Assembly (NCBI RefSeq): GCF_003945595.2 | Contig: NW_024104998.1 | Span: 2,063,224-2,127,223 of the forward strand | From: Pipra filicauda | Lineage: Eukaryota > Chordata > Aves > Passeriformes > Pipridae | DNA length: 64,000 nucleotides | Direction: 5' to 3' | Shown: in pieces, positions 38,908 to 48,255 of the stretch | Layout: every line of letters starts with the position of its first letter | Numbering within the stretch: the stretch's first letter is position 1 | Notes under the pieces: model-generated | Seen by the model: only the letters and a program-made list of their open reading frames with translations | The model's database searches: none | What the model was told of the DNA's origin: nothing | Program-made: the position numbers and the translations under genes

Positions 38908-41110
38908 TCATTGAATTGTAGAATGTACCAAAAAGGATGAGAAGAAAAGGGACATCTGGAGATTATTTAGTCCAACCCCTTGCTCAAAACATGATGAGCT
39001 AGAGCAGATTGCTGAGGACTGTGTCCAGTCATGTTTTGAATGCCTTTGAGGATAGAGACTCTACAGCCTCTCTGGACAACCTGTTCCTGTGTACAATAAA
39101 AAAGTGTTTTCTTATGCTTAAATGGTATATCCTGTATTTCAATCTGTGTCCATTGCCTCTTTGCTTTTCATGGATACCGTTGTCTTTTTCACTCCTCTCA
39201 TCAGATATTTATATACATTGATAAGATCCCTCTTTGAATCTTATGTTCTCCAGGCCAAGGAGTCCCAACTGCCTCAGCTTCCCCTTGTATGTTAGATTCT
39301 CCAATTCCTAAATCACCTTTATACCCCTTCACTAGACTTGCTCCAGTGTGTCCATGTCTCTCTCACATTAGACAGCACAGAACTGGATCCAGCACTCAAA
39401 GGTCTCACCAACTCTGAGGGGAAGGATAACCTCCCTCAACCTGCTACCAGAGCTCTCCATAATGCAGCCCTGGAATCTGTTGGGAATCTTTGGTGCAAGG
39501 GCACATTTATGGCTCGTGTTCAGACTGGACACCATGAGGGCCCTGCTATGAGGACCCCACAGTCTTTTTCTAGAAAGTTGCTTTCCAGACAGTTGTCCAC
39601 CAGCCTGTATTGGTGCATGGAGTTATGCCTCCCCAGTGAAGAACTTTGCTCTTCATTTTGTCGAATGTTGTAAGATTCCTGTTTCTTCCTTTCTCCATCC
39701 TGCCAAAGTCCCTATGAAGGGCAGCAAAAAAAAATAAAAGTAGCGTATCAGCCATTCCTATCCAGTTTCTATCATCTGCAAACTTGCTGAGGGGAATGCA
39801 CTCTGTCCCATCTTCTGAGTCGTTGTGAAGCTATTAAATAGTGCTTGACCCAGTATTGAGCCCTGGGGAACACCTCTGATGAGTGGCCTCCTGCTGGACT
39901 TTGTGCCTCTGATCACAATTATTTGAGCCTGGCTTAAATGCCAGGTTTCAATCCACTTCACTGAGAACTTACCTAGATCTTATTTCATCAGTTTTTCAAT
40001 GAGGATGTTTATGGCAGACAGTGTTCAAAGTCTTACTGAAGTTGAGATAAACTATATGCACCAAGCTAGACACCTCACCATAGAAACCTGGTATAGTACA
40101 ATATCCCCTTCATAAACCTATGCTGACTATTCCCGGGCATATTCTTTTCCTTCATGTGTTTGAAAATTGTTTCCAGGATTATTTGCTCCATCACATTCTC
40201 AAGGATCAAGGTGAGGCTAACTAGATGGTAGTTCCTTAGATCATTCTACTTGCCCTTCTTGAAGATAGGAACAATGTTTGCTTTCTACTAGTCCTCAGAG
40301 ACTTCTGCTGGCAGCAATGGTCTTTCAAAGATTGTGTGGATTGCATATGGATTCGCAAAATTGTCCATCTCCCTCAGGTCTCATGGGTGGATCCCATCAG
40401 GACTCATGGACCAGGTTGTTGAGTTGGTTTAAATGTTCCTTAACCTGATCCTTCTCCACAGAAGATAAGTCGTGTGCTGCAGACTATTTCTCTGGTCTCA
40501 GGTGCCTGTATTCCTGAAACTCAGCCAGATGAGTAAAGATTGAGGCAAAGAAGGCATGTAGTACCTCAGCCTTTTCCATGTCCTTTGTCATTATTCTGCC
40601 ACATTTAGTACCTGGCCCGTGTTTTCTCTAGACTTCCTTTTACTGCTGATGTATTTGTAGAAATCTTTCTTGTTACCCTTCAATTCCATCTCCAGATTCA
40701 GCAGCAGGAGACCTTTGACTTTCCTAACCTCATCCCTGCACGTGCGGAGAGTGTCTCTACAGTCTTCCTGGGTGACCTGACCCTGCTTCCATCTCTTGTA
40801 TGACTCCTTTTTGTGTTTCAATTTTATCTGGGTTGCCATGCTCCCTGCAAATGGGGATTCTTGAGTTTGGACAAGGTACTATTTATCAGCTGTCCTAGAC
40901 CCCTCTTCTCTCATGGGGTTTTTCCCAGGAGATCCCTGAATAATCCCTGTTTTCATGAAGCTCCAAATAATAATTCTGCTTTGTATGTTTCTCCATCATC
41001 TCATGGTCTTGAACTCCACCATCTCACAGTTGCTCCAGTCCAGGCTGACAGTGACCTTCACAGACGTCATCTGAGAGGGGCTGGCCTGTCTGATAAACAC
41101 AAGCCTTGTG
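38908..41110 (-). mobile_element. CR1 LINE, 2.2 kb, with decayed ORF2 (reverse transcriptase)
   Basis: The longest CR1 in the window, antisense to ASPH. Read on the minus strand it carries a basic linker (K-R-W-K-Q-G-Q-V-T, and N-K-K-D-F-Y-K-Y-I-S-S-K-R-K, about 40625-40800), the reverse-transcriptase motif G-V-P-Q-G-S-I-L-G (about 39848-39874) and, in a different frame, the catalytic F-A-D-D (39771-39782). It ends in the CR1 3' region at about 38908. Stops and frameshifts interrupt it, so it is inactive. The endonuclease part of ORF2 is missing, so it is 5'-truncated; the boundary near 41110 is approximate. Confidence 0.92.
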
Positions 41111-41466
41111 TCTCCTTTTGTCCATCCTTCTAAAAGACGAGTGTCTGTAAGTCTTTCTGATTGTAGATAGAAGATAATTATTTTCAACCTGAAATATTTT
41201 CAACCTGGTTATTTTAAGTAAAATACAGTTATGTACTATTACATACAAACATGTTCCTGGATGCACACACATCCCATAAGATGTGTTTTTTGTAGTATTG
41301 AATGCCTTTAGGGCATGAGAAAGAGCAGTTGTTGCTGAGATTCTAACAAAAGGTTACATTACACTTTTCACCTATCATCGAGGATGAGAAAAAATGAAAT
41401 CCTGAACTCCCAGCAGCATGACTGTGAAGTGGAATGTGTTGAAAATCTGCCTTTCTCTTCTTGCAG

Positions 41467-41600
41467 ATCAAATATTCTATCATGCACCCTGGGACTCATG
41501 TCTGGCCCCACACAGGGCCCACAAATTGTCGGCTGAGGATGCATTTGGGCTTGGTGATACCTAAGGAAGGCTGCAGAATACGGTGTGCCCAAGAGAACAG
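41467..41600 (+). CDS. ASPH: ASPH exon K: catalytic core, first Fe ligand (134 nt)
   Basis: Encodes IKYSIMHPGTHVWPHTGPTN, CRLRMHLGLVIPKEGCRIRC, AQEN, plus 2 nt of the next codon; about human 665-708. Key residues are all present: Ser equivalent to 668, the Fe-binding His of W-P-H-T-G (human 679; codon 41509-41511), and Arg and His of R-M-H-L-G (human 688 and 690; codons 41536-41538 and 41542-41544), which contact 2-oxoglutarate. As in other ASPH proteins, the usual facial-triad carboxylate is absent (T-G follows the His). The donor is CAG|GTATGG, immediately followed by a G/T-rich tract. The length is not a multiple of three, so skipping breaks the enzyme. Confidence 0.98.
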
Positions 41601-41604
41601 GTAT

Positions 41605-41745
41605 GGTTGGGGGCCTTTGGTTTGTGGGTTTTTTTGTTGGTTTTTTTGTTTGTTTGTTTTTTAATTTTTGGGGTTTTTTTGTTTGGTTGTTTGTTTGTTT
41701 TTTGGTTTTTTGTTGTTGGTTTCTCATTGTGGTTTTTTGACACTT
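41605..41745 (+). repeat. G/T-rich low-complexity tract after exon K donor
   Basis: Made almost only of TTTG/GTTT/GGTT units, starting within about 10 nt of the exon K splice donor. It can be read as a U/G-rich element in the ASPH pre-mRNA. The reading frames here on both strands are low-complexity artefacts. Confidence 0.93.
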
Positions 41746-43814
41746 TCCTCAAGACTGAAAAAGGAATGGGACAGCAGGTAATTTAAAAAAATAATGGGGT
41801 GTTTTATTGATCAGGAGGTGTAATATTTTTCATTAAACAGGTGGTTTAAACCGTAATGCTTGGTACAAACATATAAATATCAGTTCTCAAACAATGCCAG
41901 GAGAACCTTTGGAGACAAAGCTGCTCTTCTCTGCTATGGCATGGAAATAACAGTGAGTTTTGTCAGTGGGGTCTCTCTGTGTTTACTTTTACAATGCCAG
42001 TCTGATATTGCTGCCAACAGAGTTCCTCTATTTATTTTGATTTTGGGGAGACTTCATTGCCTCTTCACAGAAGCTAAGACTAAGCTAGACCTGCATTTTT
42101 ACCACTGTGACAGAATACTCTGGTATATCTGACAAAAGCTTCCTTTTAAGCTGGTATTATTTGTTATAATTCAGTTAAAATTATTCCAGTTGATTTCAGG
42201 ATGAAGACATCTATGAAGTGTTTGGCCCAGTGAGTTACACAGGTGGCGATTTTTTTAAAGTGCATTTTAAGTAAAATTTCTTACCCCTTAGAGAAAAATT
42301 ATACTGACTTGAAGACCAGTTTTATCTCTGTTTGTTTGGTCCTAAAACCAAAATAAAATGCAACAGCTGATACTTTTGCAATCACATACTCCTCTGAGAA
42401 ATATGAGAAAATTTTATAATTGCATTATATTATTAAACACAGACAGGAAAAATATAGTATTAACTATATTGCTTTTTGTTTACAGACTCAATTTGCTGAG
42501 ACTTAGGTGAAATTCTCATAATGTTTAATATCTATATGTATATTTTTAAATATTCTTGTCTTGTCTGCAGCATCTGAGTGCAACAAACATTAATTTTGAA
42601 CTCTTTCTGTGGTAGTAATGTACAGATTAATGTGATATTGAAAAATGAAATGCCACTCTTGTCTGCATGACTGCAATACATAGCAAAGAATTCTTTCTGC
42701 ATAACATTTGAAAACAACTACAAGAAATCTTTAGAAATTTTGAGGTTAGAAGTATCCAGCTTTTAATAACCAAAAGTGTTGTTACTATACACTCTTGCCA
42801 ACAAATAGCTTATTTAATTATTTGTCATAGTCAGTGTTACAATCTACACTTTATCTAGGTTGTGATGGACATTTGTTTCTATCATCCCAGTCCAATATCC
42901 AAAATAAGCTGGCTGGAGGGAGAGGTAGCTAACAGGCTTAGAGGACTAATGTGGAGGTGTGGAGTCTTTTCACTTTAGGACATTGTTGTGAATTCAGGTT
43001 GGTGGTGACTGAATAGCATTGCCATTTGGTGGCTGTCTTGTAGCTGTTGTGAAGAAAGTAGTGGTTTTGGTCTGCTTCCAAGAGAGCAGGTGTCCACAGC
43101 TCACCATCCATTATTGAGGCTGGTACCCTTCTTTGTCTTAACCTGAACAGAAGGGATAGTCTGTGGAGAACAAACTTAACTACCTCCTTGGTAGCAACAC
43201 CCCCTCAAAGTCAAGAGTGGAAGAATGCCTGTTGCTGCAGACAGAGCTCAGAGCATGTCAGCGTCCAGGTTCCTGAACCTGGCTCTGTCTTGTGCACCCA
43301 TTTGAAATGTGAAACATTCAAGAGTTGACTACAGCCCATGCTGGAACACGTTAATGTCAGTTGCTTCTCGTAAAAGCTATGCATTCAGAATAAAAGACAA
43401 GATTTTTCCTGGAAGTGTTCAAAGTGTGTCTACTGCTGTCACTGAAAGGGTTTTTATACATCCCTTCCCCATGAAAGAGAGGTGAGTGAACTACTGTCAA
43501 AAATAATGGTGCCAGGAGAAGACCTCTCCTCCTGGTGGTTCAGAGCAGTGGTAAAGTAGTGGCTTCAAATAGGAGATCTGCCTTTTCTGATCTTCTCTGC
43601 CACTGCTGTATGTATGAGAGAGCAAACAATGACAGTGTTGTGCTTGATTACCTCAGTGCCACACAGCCTGGTTGTTTACAAGGGCAAAGTTACCATGCAG
43701 CTCATCCTTTGATGGACAGGCAACTCAACAGTGTCTAGTACTGTATTTTACTCCTTCACTTGTAGAAGAGGTTTTTTTGCAGCTGTTAGGAGTTGGTATA
43801 CCTTGTGGTTGAGG

Positions 43815-44256
43815 GTCATGAAGCTGATTGGAGGGATAGAACACCTCTGCTATGAGGAAAAGCTGAGACATCTGGAGCTGTTCAGCTTGGAGAAGAGAAG
43901 GCTCCAGGGAGACCTCATTGCAGCCTATCAGTATTTAATGGGGCTTATAAGAAAGATGAGGACAGTCTTTATCAGATAGGTTGCAAAAGAACAAGGAGTA
44001 ATGGTTTTAAATTAAAAGAGGGTCGATTTAGATTAGATATAAGGAAGAAGATTTTTATAGAGAGGATGGTGAGACACTGGAACAGGTTGCTCACAGAGAT
44101 GGTAGATACTCCATCCCTGGAAACATTCAAGCTGAAGCCTGGAGTGGGCTCTGAGCAACTTGACTGAATTGAAGATGTCCCTGCTCATTGCAGGAAGGTG
44201 GACTAGATGGCCTTTAAAGCTTCCTTTCAACCTAAACTATTCCCTGATTCTATGTT
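43815..44256 (+). mobile_element. CR1 LINE fragment, 3' part
   Basis: Sense to ASPH. It contains the CR1 blocks AAAAGCTGAGACATCTGGAG, TTCAGCTTGGAGAAGAGAAG and ACTGGAACAGGTTGCTCACA, then GGACTAGATGGCC and a terminal TGATTCTATG. It is 5'-truncated. The reading frame at 43731-43979 overlaps it and is decayed CR1, not a gene. Confidence 0.93.
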
Positions 44257-44821
44257 TCTTGTTCAGTACAGCTGTGGTCATTTTAAGTTGTTGGGCCATT
44301 TTGAAGTCCCAGCTCTGTAAAACTTAGGGTACAATGCACAAAAATGGTAGGTAAATAATATTTAGTTATTATAATCAAACATCGCTGTCAGGCAACACAA
44401 TCTTATTTTGACGTGAAGGTGCAGAGTTACAGCCTTATGCGGAAGCCAGTCCGAGATCTCACCTTTAACAGCTGTGAAGGTGATACGGAAACTACCCCAA
44501 CGTAGCTCAGCATCAGAGCAGAAGAGTATGGTTGCTATGTTACCACTGTGAAGTGTTTCTCACACCATCAGGCCTCTAGAAAGTATTTATTTGCATTCTA
44601 ATGGTCGGGTTTGTAGCTCTTTCAAAAGGGGCTAATAGTTCTGTCAACTTTATGACTTTTCTTTTGTTGTGCAAAACAGACCATCCCATTATGATGCAAA
44701 TGACAGATCCTAGGTTTTAACCTCTGAAGCTACTTCATCGGGATGCCTGGAGTTTTTATTGTCCTTAACTGAGCTGCACTTTCAGGCTATTTAGATCAGG
44801 TTTTTTCAGGCTCGCTTTACT

Positions 44822-45200
44822 TTAAAAAAACAGAAACAAAAAGAAAATTTCAGGAAAAAAGAAAACAACAAACAAATCAAAACAAAACAAAAACCCTGCA
44901 AACACTAATAGTAAAAAGCCCAACCAAACAAAAAAACCCAAACCAACTGAAAATCCAACTATTTGCCTCAACAACAAAAACAACACCAAAATTCAATTGC
45001 CCCAAACAAAAGCAAAACCAAATCCCCCAACCCCTACCCAAAACACCCCCACCAACCCCCCCCCCAAAAAACTTCCCTAAAAAAACCATAAACAACCCCC
45101 TCAAAAAAAAAAAACGAAAAAACAAACAAAAAAACCCCACCAAAAAAATAAAAACCACCAAAACCCAAACAAACAAATACCAAAGCAAAACAAAAAGACA
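44822..45200. repeat. A/C-rich low-complexity tract
   Basis: About 380 bp of A and C with very few G or T on the + strand, including a run of nine C at 45055-45063. The complementary strand has clusters of G-runs (about 45018-45066). The 122-residue minus-strand reading frame over it is an artefact of composition. Confidence 0.95.
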
Positions 45201-45954
45201 ATCCAAAGTCTGCTTGAATTTTTTTACCACATTATAGCACTGCAAGTGATTGACTTGAATAAGACCAATGTAACTTTATTGCAGTAGCAGCAACTCAGGG
45301 TCTATATGACATAGAACATTTTTATTGCCAGATAACTAATGTGAGAGCAAAAAAACCTCCACATGATGCACATAGCTGAAACCTGCAAAAGGCTGGTTAT
45401 CTGGGCCTTCAAGGCTGACGTCTGTATGCAAGTCAGTGTGAATTTTTTTACTATCTTATGCTTTCTGGTTTATCTACTCTTGCTTAAATTATGTTTAGAT
45501 GATCATTTCAGTTGAAATTATCCGATTTCAATTTCCATTTCTCTTCAGAACATTACAGCACAACTCCATACATTTTGATGTTTTTGCTTTTGTTGAATTA
45601 AAAATTAAAAGTACGGAGATGAATTTATTTTTCAGCCTGGTTTTGAAAGAAGTTGTTTTCTCTGTGAATGGACACAGCTGAATGAGCTTAAGCAGTGCAT
45701 TTCCATCTTTGATGGCAAGGCTTTTGTTTCTTTACCTTTGTTACTGTCCATAGTGCTTAACTCCCTTTAAGGGCATCCATTCTCTTGAACTGCTTCAGCT
45801 ACTAAGGAATTCTGCTAAAACACTTGATTATGTAGAGTGTTCATTGTAGAGTGGCTTTAGGAAGGAAAGCTTTGCCCATTGTTAATTTGACTGTTCTTCA
45901 TCCAGTCTCACCTGAAGGGATATAATCAGGTGTTAAACTTCAAAATTATGAATC

Positions 45955-46512
45955 CAGGTCTCAGCAGGCTGGAGAAGCATGCCAGCTGAAACTTGATTAA
46001 GTTCAACACTGGCAAATACAAAGCCCTGCAGCTGATAAGAGATCAACACCTTGTTACACCTTGTGACTGCATGGAAAAGCAGCTTAGCAGAAAAGGGCTT
46101 AAGGGTCCTAGGGGCCAAGTTGAACATGACTTACAAACTTCTTTTGGCTTGATGAAGGGTAGCTGTGTACTGGACTGTATTAATAATAAAGTTTGTAGGA
46201 AGCAGTTTGAGGAATGCAATTTTTTCCCCTCTCTACTCAAGACACTGCCTCTGGAGTACTATGTCCAGTATGGGACTCTTCAGTACAAAACAAGTCATTG
46301 ATAAACTAGAGGGACTCCAGTGGAGGATGAAAAGATGATTAGGAGACTGGAGAAGCTGAACAAACTGGTTTGGAGTCTCAAAACAAGAAGGCTAAAGAGG
46401 AGCATAGTTACTGTCTTCAACTACTAATGAGTGACTATGCAGAAGACAGAGCCAGGCTCTTTTCAGAGAGGTGCAGTTATAGAATGAGAAGTAATGGATG
46501 CAAGTGACAGTG
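45955..46512 (+). mobile_element. CR1 LINE, 5' segment of an interrupted copy
   Basis: Starts with decayed ORF2 C-terminal sequence (GGCTGGAGAAGCATGCCAGC, then AAGTTCAACACTGGCAAATAC). It runs through CTGGAGTACTATGTCCAGTA and GGAGAAGCTGAACAAACTGG to GTAATGGATGCAAGTGACAGTG, where an unrelated segment interrupts it. The CR1 resumes at 46908. Confidence 0.9.
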
Positions 46513-46907
46513 TGAAGATAACAGGTACCCCCAAAATGCCAGGCAGTGGAAGGATTTCAGAAAAATTTATTCTGAAGTCCAGAACACTAGACTTACAAGG
46601 GAAAATTCCTAACAGTGTTTGAACACTGAGCCTGAGAAAGGCACGCCCCTTCGTTTCTTCATTGGCTTTTATCATCGCTACTTCCCCCCACCCCCTCCCC
46701 AAACACAGAGACCCATAACATCTGTGAGGGTTTATCTCTCCTCTTCCCAGAGAGAGAGCTTGAAAGCTTCCTCTGGAATGAGGGAGGAAAAAAATATCCA
46801 ACCATATTTGAGAAAGATGCTTCTTCCTAGGCAGGAAAGGGTTCCTAAGTGAAACAAGCTCTAACCTCCTCACTATAAATCTTCTGGAAAGGGTATCTAC
46901 ACTTACA
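46513..46907 (-). mobile_element. Probable solo LTR (395 bp) nested in CR1
   Basis: The segment begins TGAAGATAAC and ends ACTTACA (TG...CA termini), with an exact 7-bp direct repeat GACAGTG on each side (46506-46512 and 46908-46914). Removing it plus one repeat restores the CR1 consensus order. On the minus strand it has a TATA-like ATAAAAG (46666-46672) followed about 100 bp later by AATAAA (46566-46571) near its 3' end, the layout of a retroviral LTR. There is no coding sequence. A 7-bp duplication is longer than the 4-6 bp usual for vertebrate endogenous retroviruses; one flanking match may be accidental. The 154-residue minus-strand reading frame over it is not a gene. Confidence 0.72.
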
Positions 46908-47155
46908 GACAGTGAAGGAAATTTCATCTTGATAGAAGGAAGTTTTCACAGTGAGATTGGTGAAACATAGGAAGAGATAGTGGAGTGCCTGTGTTTGCAG
47001 ATATCTGAGGTTCTTCACTAGTGGATTTTTTTTTTAATATCCCATCTAACCTCAAAGTTGGATCTAACTTTGCAGTGAGTCTTGCTATGAGCCAAGGCTT
47101 GGACCACATGCCCTTCCAAAGTTTCTTCCGACCTAAATTATTCTGTGATTCCATA
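46908..47155 (+). mobile_element. CR1 LINE, 3' segment of the interrupted copy
   Basis: Resumes with AAATTTCATCTTGATAGAAGG and TTTTCACAGTGAGATTGGTG, then CCGACCTAAATTATTCTGTG and ATTCCATA at the 3' end. This is the direct continuation of the CR1 segment that stops at 46512. Confidence 0.9.
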
Positions 47156-48104
47156 CTTCATAAAATTAACAGAAGTACTGATTCTTCTACCAATTAACAC
47201 TTTATACAAAGTCTCTGTTGATTTTTCTAACAATGGAGGTACTCAAAACCAAGTCACTTTGAGTAAATTGCACATATCCCATTTTGTGCCTAACAAAGCT
47301 ACTGATCTTGGAAAAGTACTACTGTTAAAATATGGCTCTTCACTGCTGTAATAAACACTCACCTAGGGTGTTTACATCTGTTTAGTGATCTGTTCTGCCT
47401 AACCAGTACTTGGCAAGCAGAAGGGCTTTGAGTTATGGGATCTCATTCTTCCAGTTCAGCTATAACAGTATAGTCAACCCAGTGTACTGTATGGCATTCC
47501 AACCTTATTCTCAAGAGAAATCTTTAGGCTTAGTGCTTTGAATGGACTTAAGGCACAAGACTGTTAACATCCCAGAAATGTTAACCATGATGAGAGTCTA
47601 ATTCTGTCGTTCTGATTTTTAGAAAAAGCAAATTGATTTAATGTAATTTCTTTTCAAACCATATGACCATATTACTAGTCATTCCCTCAGCTTCCATCAC
47701 CTCTGTACATCACTAATGTATCTGATTAGAAAAGAAGAAAAGTGGATTATTACACCAGTATTATACCCACTCTCTGCTTAATGGACTCAATTCATTAAAA
47801 GTACATAAATAACATATATCATAAATGTCTAAATGTGTTTGTGGGCATAACTATGCAGAGTGAGGGGAAAAGATCCATTCAGTAATATGAAGGTCCATAA
47901 GACTAATCTTTCTGTAGTTTATTTCAATTAAAACTTTGATACTCCAATCTCTTTATATTACATAGTGAAATCTTGACTGTGCAATCTGTGCTGTTTAAAT
48001 CTTTCTCACATGTCCAAGAGCATCTTCAGAGCTGATATATAGCTTGCCTGCTCCACAGCCCTTCGAATACTACACTCTAAAGTATGTTCTTTTTTGTGTT
48101 GCAG

Positions 48105-48255
48105 AGCCTGGGAAGAAGGGAAAGTTCTTATTTTTGATGACTCTTTCGAACATGAAGTATGGCAGGATGCTGAAAATTATCGCCTGATATTCATTGTGGA
48201 TGTGTGGCACCCTGAGTTAACAGCACAACAGAGACGCACCCTTCCTGCTATTTAA
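48105..48255 (+). CDS. ASPH: ASPH exon L: C-terminus, second Fe ligand and stop
   Basis: Completes Arg, then AWEEGKVLIFDDSFEHEVWQ, DAENYRLIFIVDVWHPELTA, QQRRTLPAI and a TAA at 48253-48255; about human 709-758. His of F-E-H-E-V-W (codon 48151-48153) equals human Fe ligand His725. Arg of Y-R-L-I-F (codon 48181-48183) equals human Arg735, which binds the 2-oxoglutarate C5 carboxylate. The final L-P-A-I is identical to the human end. The acceptor is TTTTTTGTGTTGCAG. Confidence 0.98.

Larger units (their letters stand above)
36631..41466 (+). other. ASPH: ASPH intron J-K (4.8 kb)
   Basis: The first 2.2 kb is unique AT-rich sequence with a perfect 15-bp-arm hairpin (38436-38472). The next 2.2 kb (about 38908-41110) is a minus-strand CR1. 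The last 350 bp lead to the acceptor TTTCTCTTCTTGCAG. Confidence 0.85.
41601..48104 (+). other. ASPH: ASPH intron K-L (6.5 kb)
   Basis: Repeat-dense. It holds a G/T tract (41605-41745), a plus-strand CR1 (43815-44256), an A/C tract (44822-45200), a second plus-strand CR1 (45955-47155) split by an LTR-like insertion (46513-46907), then AT-rich unique sequence. The acceptor is TTCTTTTTTGTGTTGCAG. Confidence 0.85.

Noticed and set aside
43535..43738. 67-codon plus-strand frame before a CR1
   Set aside because: No homology recognised, intronic, ends by chance near the CR1.
44877..45245. 122-codon minus-strand frame rich in Phe, Val, Leu and Gly
   Set aside because: A direct product of the A/C low-complexity tract, not a membrane protein.
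46463..46927. 154-codon minus-strand reading frame
   Set aside because: It coincides with the LTR-like insertion and CR1 flanks; no recognisable protein.
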